Shown here: positions 32,739 through 42,854 of the stretch, piece by piece
Position numbering within the stretch: position 1 is the first letter of the stretch
Layout: every line of letters starts with the position of its first letter
Source of the DNA: Shinisaurus crocodilurus
Taxonomy: Eukaryota; Chordata; Lepidosauria; Squamata; Shinisauridae
Assembly (NCBI GenBank): GCA_021292165.1
Contig: CM037880.1
Coordinates: 180,069,085 to 180,133,084 of the forward strand
DNA: 64,000 nt
Direction of reading: 5' to 3'
The notes under the pieces: generated by a model
Databases searched by the model: none
Told to the model about the DNA's origin: nothing
What the model saw: only the letters and a program-made list of their open reading frames with translations
Position numbers and translations under genes: made by a program

Positions 32739-32873
32739 CAGTGTTTCTCAACCTTGGGTCCCCAGATGTTTTTGGCCTACAACTCCCAGCATGCCCCAGC
32801 CAGCATAGCTGGCTGGGGCATGCTGGGAGTTGTAGGCCAAAAACATCTGGGGACCCAAGGTTGAGAAACACTG
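32739..32873. mobile_element. near-perfect palindromic hAT-type MITE
   Basis: 135 bp. CAGTGTTTCTCAACCTTGGG pairs almost perfectly with CCCAAGGTTGAGAAACACTG. The target duplication GTTTAAGG is perfect (32731-32738, 32874-32881). The arms are nearly identical throughout, implying recent insertion relative to other MITEs here. Confidence 0.92.
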
Positions 32874-32884
32874 GTTTAAGGCCA

Positions 32885-32968
32885 CAATCCTAGATGCAGT
32901 TAATAAGGAATAAATCCAATTCAACACAGTGGGACTTACTTCTGAGTAAATATTATAGGATTGCACCA
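32885..32968. mobile_element. palindromic MITE, AGTAAGCCCC family
   Basis: ACAGTGGGACTTACTTCTGA and ATTATAGGATTGCACCATTA form the right half, abutting head-to-tail with the next copy. Confidence 0.65.
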
Positions 32969-33050
32969 TTAGGCTGCAGTCCTATACACACTTACCTGGG
33001 AGTAAGCCCCATTGAATGCAGTGGTGCTTACTTCTGTGTAGACATTACTC
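32969..33050. mobile_element. palindromic MITE, AGTAAGCCCC family
   Basis: Begins TTAGGCTGCAGTCCTATACA. CTGGGAGTAAGCCCCATTGA pairs with GTGGTGCTTACTTCTGTG. The right end has lost the GGATTGC terminus. Confidence 0.7.
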
Positions 33051-33084
33051 ACCTTTTTTCTATGCTAAACAATCCCAAACATTG

Positions 33085-33660
33085 TTAACATTTCCTCAAC
33101 AGGGGAGCTGCTCCAGCCCCTTGACCATTTTGCTTGCCCTTTTCTGCACCTTTTCCAACTCTTACAATATCCTTTTTTAGGTGCAGTGACCAGAACTGTA
33201 CACAGTATTCCAAGTGTGGTTGCACCATAGATTCGTATAAGGGGAGTATGATCTTTTTTGGCAGTTTTATTTTTGATACCTTGCCTAACATGGAATTTGC
33301 CATTTTTACAACAGCTGCACACTGGGTTGACATTTTCATCGAACTGTCCACCACAACTCCAAGATCTCTTTCTTGGTGAGTCACCGCTAGCTCAGATCCC
33401 ATCAGCATATATGTGAAGTTGGGATTTTTTGCCCCATTGTGCATCACTTTACACTTGCTTACACTGAACCGCATTTGCCATTTTGATGCACACTCTCCCA
33501 GTTTGGAGAGATCCCTTTGGAGCTCTTCACAATCCCTTTTTATTTTAACCACCCTAAATAAGTTGGCCACCTCACTGATCTTGGGGAGAAATGTTCCTGT
33601 TTGGTTTGGATTACATTGGCACACTAATAAACAAATTTGTTCATTACATTTATATCCCAT
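33085..33660 (-). pseudogene. CR1-like LINE reverse-transcriptase fragment
   Basis: A 191-codon open frame contains, in order, LQRDLSKLGECASKWQMRF, a VSKCKVMH motif, ELAVTHQERDLGVVVDSSMK, ANSMLGKVSKI and LPLYESMVQPHLEYCVQFWS, then a degraded KVQRRATK-like end. This is the thumb and C-terminal part of CR1 ORF2. The palm with the FADD box is absent and a frame disruption follows ANSMLG. Related pieces are at 25245-26696 (+). The frame is open but lacks catalytic residues, so it is a relic, not a gene. Confidence 0.82.
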
Positions 33661-33661
33661 A

Positions 33662-34345
33662 TTAGGGCAGGGGTGAAGAATATCTGGAAGGCCACAAGTT
33701 CCCCATCCCTATTAGAGAGCTTAAAGAAGTATACAAAGAGTTTCCAAATGGTCTCTGATCCCAAGGCTGCTGTGTCATGTGTGCCTTCAGACCATGGCCT
33801 GGGCACTGAACCGCTACAAGCAATTACCTTGCAAAGGCAGAAAGCTGAAGCAACTAAAAAACACACATGTGTTGTTGATAGATGAAGTTTAAGAAGCAAG
33901 ATCAAAGATAGAACTGACAACCATTGCTGTTCTCCCAATTGTACGTAGACTGCTGCAAACTGATATCTATCTGAAGACTTGTGATCAATGCCACTTTTGA
34001 TCGCCTCACCTGCTTTCATTCTGGGACTCAGTTCAATATCGTAGCCCTCTGAATAATTTGTAGCTGTGTGTCATAGAATGTGTTCATGAATAAGAAGGAA
34101 AGTCAAAGAAATGATAACAACCAGGTATGTTGGCAACAAGTTTCTACTTTTAGATTGATACTAGGTATGATATTTTCACGACTGGAAGCTTGCTTTAGAA
34201 ATAACTAACATGGCAGTATATGGATGATTTGTAAAGCTTGTATGCATGCATATGTTCCAAGTCCAACCCACATACTGTTTATATGGACTACAAGACTTTC
34301 AGTCCATGCTGATGTGGGTTCTATGTGGCTTGCAGGACTATGCAG
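33662..34345. other. mostly unique sequence
   Basis: No gene is supported. A faint GGCCACAAGTTCCCC MITE remnant occurs near 33690. Confidence 0.45.
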
Positions 34346-34349
34346 CAAG

Positions 34350-34425
34350 CTTGCAGTGCATACTGACTTGGGAGTAAACCCCACTAAACACAATGGAACT
34401 TCTGAGTTGACTAAATATACATAGA
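34350..34425. mobile_element. palindromic MITE, AGTAAGCCCC family
   Basis: ACTTGGGAGTAAACCCCACT pairs with CAATGGAACTTCTGAG. The right end is TATACATAGAATCCAAG. Confidence 0.6.
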
Positions 34426-34444
34426 ATCCAAGTGCTAGATATGT

Positions 34445-34520
34445 GTGTAGCCATCTACATGTCTACTCAGAAGTAACTCCCACTGAGTTCAACAGTACTT
34501 ACTCCCAGGTAAGTGATTAA
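34445..34520. mobile_element. palindromic MITE, AGTAAGCCCC family, inverted neighbour
   Basis: CATGTCTACTCAGAAGTAAC then ACTTACTCCCAGGTAAGTG is the reverse orientation of the copy just upstream, a tail-to-tail pair. Confidence 0.6.
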
Positions 34521-34642
34521 TGGATAAATAGATTCAAGCTTTGTCTACAAAGCTTGCTGGAAGGAAAGTGGGGAAATTCATTCTAGAGCAAGATGGTGGT
34601 GCTAAATACAATCACTTACATACCTGTGGGTTACCATAGATC

Positions 34643-34774
34643 CACATTCCCCAATCTGGTGCCCTTCAGATGTTTTGGACTTCAACTCCCATCAGCCTCA
34701 GCCAGCATGGCTAATGGTCAGGAATTCTGGGAGTTGTAGTCCACATCTGGAGGGCACCAGGTTGGGGAAGACTG
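34643..34774. mobile_element. palindromic hAT-type MITE
   Basis: CACATTCCCCAATCTGGTGC pairs with GCACCAGGTTGGGGAAGACTG sequence. Flanks CATAGATC and CATAGACA match at 6 of 8. Confidence 0.78.
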
Positions 34775-34789
34775 CATAGACACTAGACC

Positions 34790-35800
34790 AATTAAAGTGT
34801 TATTCCAGTGTTATGAAAAGGGCTTACACCAATATGGGAGTGAGGTCATATTGTTCCTCCCCCCAACATCACATGCATCAAGTAGCCTGTCCCCCTGATG
34901 TCTGTGCATACGGCACACATTCTGCAGAAGGGGGCGAGCTACAGCTGTACATGTAGAAACCTCTCCACAAACCAGAATCCTGTGCTATTAGGGTTCCAGC
35001 TCATGATGTACTTGCAGACATCAGTAGGATGGGCTATTTGGTGCATCCAATGTTGAAGGTTGAGCTGCTTGCCAGGGCCCTGCTCATGTGTTGGTGTAAG
35101 TCCTTTCCATAACACCTGAATAGGGCTTTATTTGCTCTGATAGTGTGAGTCCTTTTCATAATGCCTGAATAGGGTTTAAGCGGAACCTGCACCAAAATGT
35201 TGCAGTATGGAGTACTGCTGTTCAAGATTCCAGACACTCCATTCCATTACCACCCCCAAAGTCAATCAGTATTCTGTGAGCATTAAACATGTGCAGCCCT
35301 CATTGGGCTACTTTGGGGGGTGTTCTCCTTAAGTGTCCTCCCCCCATATTCTGTAGTTCTATGAAATTTGGGCTTCCCCCGAGCCTGCTGATACTTCCCT
35401 CTTCTGCGTGGATGGTGCCATTTTGGCTACAGAAGAAACAGCACTCACAGACTGAACATCAGAAGTAGATGGAAGTTAACTTATTAACTCAACATGTTAA
35501 CTGTGAGTATTTTTCAATGTTGAATTTACCAACAATGAATCTCGCACATTAGGATTGGCTTGACTACTTCTCAGCAACACATTGTTTAATTTTTGTTCTA
35601 AGTCTTATCTGAACAGGGTCACTCTGACCCAGCCAGGATTTCCCTTTCCCTTTCAACATTTATGGTGGGTAGTTTGTGCATAACAGACTGCTAAAACAAC
35701 AATCCCTCTTATAAGCTGTAAAGGAAACTCAAGTTAAGATACAATATGCAAATGTATGTTGCCCCTGGCACAGATTTCATATGTGATGGTGATAGGAACG
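34790..35800. other. mostly unique, one diverged tandem duplication
   Basis: Units containing AAGTCCTTTCCATAACACCT and GAGTCCTTTTCATAATGCCT, each followed by GAATAGGG, repeat at about 35096-35178. No gene is supported. Confidence 0.5.
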
Positions 35801-35802
35801 TG

Positions 35803-35935
35803 TTTTTTTTATTTATCTATCTATCTATCTATCTCATTTTTATACCGCCCAATAGCTGACAGCTGACGCTCTCTGGGTGGTTTACAGCAATTAACAAGAC
35901 AGTCCCTGCCCGCAGGCTTACAATCTAAGCATGGC
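35803..35935 (-). mobile_element. L2-like LINE 3' end with (TATC)n
   Basis: ATACCGCCCAATAGCTGACA and CTCTGGGTGGTTTACAGC are the complement of an L2-like tail. The tail contains a short TATC expansion (35816-35834). Confidence 0.65.
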
Positions 35936-36213
35936 TTGACTTGTGATGGCTCGATGGTCACGCATACATCCTTTGATATTGTAGTCTTCAAGTGTGAAGA
36001 ACCTGGATATGTGAACCAGCTCCGAGAAGCATAGACATGCTCAGTAGTCAGTCTTCTGAGGTGTCATCATGATTCTTCAGCCCAGGGCCACTTCTTTGGA
36101 AATAAGGAAACTGCTGCTCTAGTCTCTCTCACACATTTCCTGTAGCCTCTATGCAACTTTGGGGCATGGTGGAACTACTTGGCAGAGCTTCCTTCCCTTC
36201 TAATCAGTAAGAG

Positions 36214-36216
<3 letters not shown>

Positions 36217-36253
<37 letters not shown>
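36217..36253. repeat. (GT)n microsatellite
   Basis: About 18 GT units. Confidence 0.9.
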
Positions 36254-36256
<3 letters not shown>

Positions 36257-36437
36257 CTTTTTGCCTCTTGTATCACCACCTGCTCTCAGTATTACCACAA
36301 CTCACTCTGCCCCGAAGGTAGAAGCCCCCTCCCCACAGGGCCAATTTGTACTAATTTGTAGGGTGTGCTGGGACAGAGAGTGTGGCGCAGAAAAGCATGC
36401 AGATCTTATCCTAGTTTCATAGTCTATTACTCTAATC

Positions 36438-36582
36438 CAGCCTTCCCCAACCTGGTGCCCTCCAGATGTATTGGATTGCAACTCCCATAATTCCCAGCCA
36501 GCATATCCAATGGCTATGCTGGCTGGGAATTATGGGAGTTACAGTCCAACACATCTGGAGGGCATCAGTTTGGGGAAGGCTG
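36438..36582. mobile_element. palindromic hAT-type MITE
   Basis: The ends CAGCCTTCCCCAACCTGGTG and GGCATCAGTTTGGGGAAGGC, with G-C closing, are flanked by CTCTAATC and CTGTAATC (7 of 8). AATTCCCAGCCAGCATA pairs with an internal TATGCTGGCTGGGAATT arm. Confidence 0.86.
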
Positions 36583-36705
36583 CTGTAATCTCTCTATACT
36601 GTATAGCACTCTAGATACAGAAGAGGCTATGTAGGCATATCCACAAGGGCATACATCCAGCACCCATGTAAACTGACATGTGTATAGGGGACTGGCTGCC
36701 ATTAT

Positions 36706-36706
<1 letters not shown>

Positions 36707-36764
<58 letters not shown>
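36707..36764. repeat. (GGGACA)n(AC)n compound microsatellite
   Basis: Four GGGACA units precede about 13 AC units. Regularly spaced GGG triplets could in principle form a G-quadruplex on the plus strand. Confidence 0.88.
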
Positions 36765-36765
<1 letters not shown>

Positions 36766-36769
36766 TTCT

Positions 36770-37440
36770 GACATGGGGATTAATCCCCCATATTGGCATT
36801 CATTCTTTGTCGGTTACCTTTTCAGTGATATCAGCCTCTATGCTGTCTCTCTCCCTCTCTGATTCCTTTATAACTGAGATAGATCTTTGAATTATCACAG
36901 ACATTTTAACATAATATCATGCTCCATGTTTGTACACCTGTGTCTGTGCATTCCATCTCCTACTCCTGAATCTCTGGGCCCACGTAGGCAGAAAAGGGAA
37001 CATCATGAAGCTGAGAGAGTGCCTTTGGGAACAGGCTGTGTTGCAGGTTGAAGGAGCAGCACTTGGAACAGGTTTGGGAAATCATCACAGGCCTGGCTTC
37101 TGTCTAAATCTGTATGAGTGGAAGAATAGGGTAGTGGATAAAGAGAGAGGAATGGCTATAGCCAATGAAGTGTGGGGCAAATAATCATCTTGGCCAATAT
37201 AGTAAAGGTGGTGGAGGAGAATAACACTGCTCATTATGCAAGGGCTCACTCATTCCTAAACCATAAATACCCTTAGCATTCCTACTGCTTGATGGTCAGC
37301 TTGCTGGTATTTCATTAATGCTTGCAGGAGCACGCTTGAATTTATATTGACATTAAAAGCTAACAAAATTAGGTCCTCATTAGGGAGGGAGAGAGAAAGA
37401 CAGCACCATGTTAATGTGTATATAATTGTAGTGTATGTAC
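36770..37440. other. no recognisable feature
   Basis: Unique-looking sequence. No gene is supported. Confidence 0.45.
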
Positions 37441-37442
37441 AC

Positions 37443-37740
37443 CAGCCTTCCCCAACCTGGAGGCCTTCAGATGTTTTGGAATACAACTCCCATCAGCCCC
37501 AGCCAGCATGGCCAATGGTCATAGATTTTATAGATCATAGAGTTGGAAGGGGCCTGCAAGGCCATCGAGTCCAACCCCCTGCTCAATGCAGGAAACTAAA
37601 GGAGGGGTCTCCCATCCAAGTAATAACCAGGCCTGACCCTGCTTAGCTTTCCACGCTCAGACAAGCTGAGCCAGCGTGAGCCACAGGCCAGGGATGCTGT
37701 GGTCTAAAACATCTGGAGGGCAACAGGTTGGGGAAGCCTG
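37443..37740. mobile_element. palindromic hAT-type MITE split by a 5S SINE
   Basis: The left half CAGCCTTCCCCAACCTGGAG (37443 onward) and right half GCAACAGGTTGGGGAAGCCT (to 37740) are separated by a complete 5S-type SINE. Flanks ATGTACAC and GTGTGTAC match at only 5 of 8. Confidence 0.82.
37521..37689 (-). mobile_element. 5S rRNA-derived SINE, nested
   Basis: Minus-strand copy inside the MITE above. It carries GGAAAGCTAAGCAGGGTCAG and TACTTGGATGGGAGACC with the CR1-like tail, ending with an AGAGTTGG..ATAGATTTTAT complement at the left. Its position shows the 5S SINE was active after this MITE family. Confidence 0.88.
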
Positions 37741-37820
37741 GTGTGTACCATGGCAAATGTAGAGACAATAATATTACCACCATACTGATATGACCATTTA
37801 ATGATATCTATACATTCAAT

Positions 37821-38131
37821 GACCTGGTTCGCATGTAATGACAACCTAGAGTACTGGTTGAGTATGAGTTGTCATTTAATCATGGGTTGTTATGTGTGAA
37901 CTCTGCACTATAGTTTAACCATGGGTTTCTAACCACTAACAATGCAGGAAGAGAACCCATGGTTTGTTGTTGGGTTGTAAACTCTGGGGTATTCATGGTT
38001 AACAACCCATAGTTAAACCATAGTGTAGGGTTCGCAAGTAACGGCAACCCACAATTGAACAACAACCCATGATTCAATGACAGCCCATACTTAGCCCATA
38101 CTTTGGGTTGTCATTAAGTGCAAAACAGGTC
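37821..38131. mobile_element. foldback element, AACCCATGG family, 311 bp
   Basis: The ends GACCTGGTTCGCATGTAATG and GTCATTAAGTGCAAAACAGGTC region are inverted. Repeated AACCCATGG and its complement fill the arms, with GGGTTCGCAAGTAAC inside. Related to 15131-15861. Confidence 0.72.
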
Positions 38132-38134
38132 TGC

Positions 38135-39387
38135 AAATCATGGTCTGAGGGCAACCTGCAGCAATTTCACTATCTATTCCCAAATGGCTCACAATCTGAT
38201 TGTTATTACGTAGTTCATGGATGACATAACAATTTATTTTAATTATTTTGGTATGCAAATAACAGTAACCTGCCTCCCCCCACACACACCTGTTCTGTCT
38301 CTGTAGCTTTACTTCAGGACTGGATATCTGTTCTAACAGCTGTTTGTAATATTTTTGATTTCCCGTGTCTCTGAGTAGTATGCACTTCTGATGTGGTGTT
38401 AGGTAAGGGTGAAACTGTTAAGTCTATACTTTCACAGCTTCTTAGGTTTTACTTTGGTACTCTGAATACAGTTAAAGAGAATGTAAAACAAACTAGTTTT
38501 AAGAATGCCTCCAGGGTTTTTCAAATCGACAGGGTTATCCAGAGTCTTTCCAGACCACAGTCTGGTAGGAAAAGAAATAAAGAAAAACAAAGCTTGCCCT
38601 GTAACATTAATTGGCACTGTTTTAAATCTTATGATACCCAAGGGATAATAGTTTCATCGTGACCTTGCCACTTTCCATTATTGGAAATATTGCCCTGTTT
38701 GTTTATTTGGATTTAGAAGATTAGGGAATTGTGTTTTAGTCTATACTCTACCCAGCATCTGTGAAAGCAGTTGCAAGTTAATAGGCTGAAACAGACACCA
38801 TATAATCACTTCTGGGAAGAACTTAAAGCAAATGAAATCAGGAAATATTCATTTTCCCCATTTACAGGTCATTTACTAACTGGGCACAAAAAATATACCT
38901 GCCTTAATTAATGTTTTATGAAATGGCATTGGTGAGTCTAAAATACCTTCCATTAACATGTATTGATTTTGCAAACCAAATCACTATTTCTAGGCTTTTA
39001 GATAATTTTATTTTAAATAAATGTGCACATAACACTTAAAACAGACCACATTTACAAGCCTTTCTACAGCTTAGATTCTAAACTTTAGATCTTTGCACTT
39101 TTAACAACTGTTCTCTTTTTAGAATTTTCTTTCGCAGTTCAAAGAAATTCAACATCTGTCATCATGTGAAATGCAGATTGAACACAAGTGTCAAGTCAGG
39201 CACTTTCGAACACATTTTTTTAAAAAATTCACAGCCTTAAAAAAATTATTTTTTCCACACTTGCCTATTTGAGAGAACACGCAAAGAGGATTCTGTTTGT
39301 TTACTAGTTTTAGAATGTACCCCCTTTACTCAGTATCATTCTCACTCTGATTAGATTTACTTTACAAACAGGACATTACAGCTGCAA
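38135..39387. other. unique sequence, no gene supported
   Basis: 1.25 kb without recognised repeats, directly upstream of duplication copy A. It could contain conserved non-coding sequence, which cannot be judged from one genome. Confidence 0.5.
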
Positions 39388-39887
39388 TGGGAGTTAAATC
39401 ACTAAATTGAAGTATTTTGATTTTCCACTCCACTCAAAGCTCCTAAGGAGTGGTGGAAACTTTCCCAGATATGTTGCCGCCTGAAAAGAAGACCACTTGC
39501 AAACGGGGGCAAATGCGACCAGGGCTCAGAGGCAGCGCCTTCCCATCAGCAGAAAGAATAAATAAATACAGAAATGTGGCAAGGTTCTCTCAGTCAGCCA
39601 CAAGGATGTGGGGTTTGGCAACCTTATAATAAAGACAAGGTGCAGCAGTGTCAAGAGTGTCAACATGCAAACTCTATGTGTGTGTGCGTATGCGTGTGCC
39701 ACTGCGCCACAGGATCATAGCAGGCTGCAAGGATACTTATTGGGCTGCTTCCTGCTGTCTAGCTGTATTTCACGTAACTGATCTACTCCCTGATCCTGTG
39801 CATGTTTACTCCAGAAGTGGATCATGCTGAGTTTGATGGGATTTATCTGGGGGTAAGCTGTGCATAGGATTGATTGCAGCCTTTAAG
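39388..39887 (+). repeat. 0.5-kb duplicated segment, copy A
   Basis: Aligns with 43762-44256 from TGGGAGTTAAAT to GCAGCCTTTAAG with about 10 substitutions and two short indels, close to 98% identity by eye. It includes CTCCTAAGGAG, (ATAA)n and a piece of an AGTAAGCCCC-family MITE at its right end (about 39790-39887), so the duplication postdates that MITE. The 60-codon frame in both copies shows no family resemblance. Confidence 0.9.
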
Positions 39888-39929
39888 TCCCATTGAACTT
39901 GATGGGACTTATGTATGGGATTGCTCTGT

Positions 39930-40380
39930 TAGTTACAGGAGTCACATGGATAGACCAAGGTAGGAAAACTCAGATATTTGGTATTCCCATCCAGCATCTA
40001 TGAAACCTGTACAAGGATGAGCAAGATAAACAAGAAAACTAAACATGCTTAACACATTTTAAACACTTTATGTCTTGGACTGCAAACACTGCATTAGGTA
40101 AAAGTTTGCATTGGGCATGCTTTTGCACAATTAATGTGATTTTTGCTATTAAATGCATGCTGATAATTTGTCAAACCTTGGCTCATACCAAGAGCAACAC
40201 ATGCAGTACTCAGGTCAACTGTTAGGGCTTTACATCCAAGCCATGCTCTGTGCATCATTCTTCAAAATCTTTTAAATGTGATAACAATGTAGAAAAGAAT
40301 TCTGTAACAGGAATTCTAGAATAAAATCATTCTGTTCCACACTGTGAGAAAGAACAAAATCATTAGTGTTTTGCAGAAGG
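39930..40380. other. no recognisable feature
   Basis: Unique-looking. No gene is supported. Confidence 0.45.
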
Positions 40381-40480
40381 GGACAGTCTTTTCGCGATCT
40401 GGTGACCAATGGCTCAAGTGCCCACAGAGAGGTCCCTGCGTGCCAGCTGTGGCACCCGTGCCATAGGTTCGCCATCACTG
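40381..40480 (-). mobile_element. hAT element terminus, truncated
   Basis: On the minus strand CAGTGATGGCGAACCTATGG, GCACGGGTGCCACAGCTGG and GGGCACTTGAGCCATTGG form one end of a vertebrate hAT element. The other end is absent. Confidence 0.65.
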
Positions 40481-40724
40481 ATCTATGGATTCACATTTAT
40501 TTTGATTTGTAGCATGCATGCATATAGATATAGCTATTCTCCTAGTAGTGAGGTAGCACTGCAATTCAGAACGAGTGGAAGAGGGGGAGTGAAACACACA
40601 CACACACACACACTATGACTTGATCAAAAATTAGGGAAAGAACTTAAGGGAATCAAAACTTATTTGGACAATTATGTGTTGTTTTTTGTGTTGTTTTTTT
40701 TAAAAGGGATAACTTGATGAAATG

Positions 40725-40805
40725 AAGCCTGATCCTATGCTTGTTTACTTGTACAGCCAGCCCCACTGAGTTCAGTGGGGCTAACCCCCAACAGACATAA
40801 GATGC
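40725..40805. mobile_element. palindromic MITE, AGTAAGCCCC family
   Basis: CCTGATCCTATGCTTGTTTA, then CCCCACTGAGTTCAGTGGGG (a perfect inner palindrome), then ACATAAGATGCACAAG. Confidence 0.65.
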
Positions 40806-40964
40806 ACAAGTGAGTTGGACCTCTACATCAATTCATGCACTATCTGAGTTGATTTGTTAGGAAATGTTCAACCGGTATTGAACTACCTCGGGTAGTGTCG
40901 TTCTTGTTCTTGGCATGACTGACAGCTCCATTTCTTCGCACCGCGAGCCGACAGTACCACCCCG

Positions 40965-41050
40965 TACAATGTCTACTCTAAAGTAAGTCCCACTGAGTTC
41001 AAGGGGTCTTACTCTGAGGAAAACGGGTTTATTATAGGATTGCAGCCCGA
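40965..41050. mobile_element. palindromic MITE, AGTAAGCCCC family
   Basis: ACAATGTCTACTCTAAAGTA, AGTCCCACTGAGTTCAAGGG and TTATAGGATTGCAGCCCGAG. It lies at the left edge of the CpG island. Confidence 0.65.
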
Positions 41051-41540
41051 GAATGCCTCGAGTCCCCTGGGATCTACACCGGCGTAAGAGGCCGACGACA
41101 TCCTTCCCATAAGAAAGAGTTTGGCGCTTCCCCCCCTCCCTTTCCCCCCTGGGAGTGCTAGAAGCAGCCCCGCCGTCATCCCGGGAAGGTGGCTGTTCGC
41201 ATTTCAAGATGCCAGTGTCCCATTTCAGTGCAAACGAGCCGCACATTAACACTCCACTTTTCAGGTTCTCAAGAGGGATCTTTTACTCCCCTCCCCCTTC
41301 GATTGAGGAGCGTCTTTCTGGAGGTTCCCCCTCCTTCCCATTTTCCCCCTAGACTCCCCCCCTTTTTTTTAAGTGATCAATGATCTCTCTCTCTCTCTCT
41401 CTCGTGTGCCTCTCACACTGCGAGTCCTTTGGGAATGCAAGGAGTTGGGAGACGCAATAAACACGCGGCCGACCACCTCCGCCCCCCCTCGCAGAAGAAG
41501 ACGACGACTCCCTCCCCTCCTCCCCTACCTTCCCCGCTAG

Positions 41541-41550
41541 CCCCGCCCCT
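41541..41550 (+). promoter_or_regulatory. GC box (SP/KLF-type)
   Basis: CCCCGCCCCT inside the CpG island. A sequence match only. Confidence 0.4.
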
Positions 41551-41674
41551 CTCTTTTTTAATAGCCGCCCTTTCTTTCGGCAACTCTCAGGTTACTTGGC
41601 GAAGGGCGCACTCCGACCTCGAGCCTGCGTTTTTGTTTCTCCCTCTTCCCCGCCGGAGCCATCCCGCGCCGGCG

Positions 41675-41684
41675 ATTGGATTGG
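41675..41684 (-). promoter_or_regulatory. tandem inverted CCAAT boxes
   Basis: ATTGGATTGG carries two adjacent CCAAT motifs on the minus strand, a common NF-Y arrangement in CpG-island promoters. Confidence 0.45.
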
Positions 41685-41995
41685 GCAGCGGCCCTCGCCT
41701 GCTTGCTTGACACCGCATCTCGCCGAGAGGGGCTGGCGGAGAGGACGACGACGCGCTTCAACAGATGGTTGGGGTTAGTGTGTGTCATCACGTTCGAGTG
41801 GGGATTAGGGCAGCCGAGCGCTGCCGCCGAGCCGGAGCTGTGTGGTCTCGTCCTCTGCCCAAGTTAAGCTGAAAAGGTGCCTGGCTGCCTTCACGTATCC
41901 ATAGTTTGTTCTCCCCCCTTCGGTGTGGGGTGGAGGGCGGCGTGGGCAGGAGCGCGAAAGAGGGCGCCTCCCCCCCCCCCGCAGAAAACAGCAGA

Positions 41996-42012
41996 TTGTT
42001 CAGGTAAAAGGG
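41996..42012 (+). other. candidate splice donor
   Basis: TTGTTCAG followed by GTAAAAGGG: a CAG/GTAAAA donor with the junction at 42003/42004. No reading frame supports it. Confidence 0.3.
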
Positions 42013-42180
42013 GACGAGCCATCGAGCGATCCTCTGCCCCCCCCTTCTCTCTCTCTCTCTCCCCCATCCCGGTTTTGAATGGAATGCTAGCCTAGCATAA
42101 CCCACTTGTCAAAGCCAGTTGCTGCGTCCTTATCAATGCTGCTATTGTACAGCTGACAGATAACAGTGGGCAAAGTTTGA

Positions 42181-42241
42181 TGCCTGCCTGCCTGCCCGCC
42201 CGCCCACCCGTCTGTCCGTCCGCCCACCCGTCTGTCCGTCC
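42181..42241. repeat. CCTG/CCCG/TCCG tetranucleotide tract
   Basis: Degenerate CCTG and CCCG units followed by two copies of CGCCCACCCGTCTGTCCGTC. Pyrimidine-rich, inside the CpG island. Confidence 0.85.
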
Positions 42242-42627
42242 TCGCAGACCCAGCGCCCTCCTGAATGCACTTTGAGGTCACGCTTTGGAAGGTGTCGGGT
42301 TAGGAAACCTCTTGTGGGGCGCGGGGGGACGGGACGGGGCGAACCGAGATGTGTAAATGTCTCTGGCGCGCGCCCCCTCCCTCCCTACATCTCTCTCCCT
42401 CCCGGCCCCCTCGATATTTCTGGGGCTAAGCAGCCTTCATCATTACACGACCGGGCGAGGACGTGGACACTTAGATGCCTCCGGTGGTCGTTCTCTCAAG
42501 TTTGTGTACAAATACCCCACCCCACCCCAAAAGAAAAGTTTGGGGAGGAACTCCATCACCACCAGCTCGCATGGGCTCTGGAGATACCCATCGGTAACAG
42601 AGGGGCGGCGGGTTGTGTCCTGTTTGA

Positions 42628-42640
42628 CTTCTTGTGAGTA
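42628..42640 (+). other. candidate splice donor
   Basis: CTTCTT followed by GTGAGTA, junction at 42633/42634. Good match to the donor consensus on the intron side, weak on the exon side. Confidence 0.25.
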
Positions 42641-42854
42641 CAGACGCGCCGCCAGGTTCTGCTGGAGAGGTCTCTGTAATTTCTGGGGAGGGCTCCATTC
42701 GGGAAAAGCAGGGCCGGGCCGGCGGGGGGGGGGATGTCGGTGACTTGGACAAGCTTCCGCAGGGATTTTCGGGGGGGGGGAGGCAGAAGAAAGCAGCAGG
42801 CTAGCAAACGGAGAAGCTGCCCTCGCAGCTGCGGCGCAGCAGATGGATGTAATT

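Larger units (their letters stand above)
41050..42850. promoter_or_regulatory. CpG island, candidate promoter / first exon
   Basis: About 1.8 kb with high GC and frequent CpG (for example CGCGGCCGACC near 41464, GACGACGACGCGC near 41745, GAGCGCTGCCGCCGAGCCGG near 41815), unlike the AT-rich surroundings. It contains a GC box (41541-41550), a double inverted CCAAT (41675-41684) and candidate splice donors (42003/42004 and 42633/42634). No inverted-repeat ends bound it, which separates it from the CpG-rich transposons elsewhere. I see no start codon with a recognisable protein, so any exon here is probably untranslated or too short to identify. Direction is most likely plus, judged from the donors. 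Confidence 0.65.

Noticed and set aside
32739..32873. microRNA precursor
   Set aside because: The hairpin is a complete hAT-type MITE with perfect target duplication and relatives throughout the window. No evidence of processing from sequence alone.
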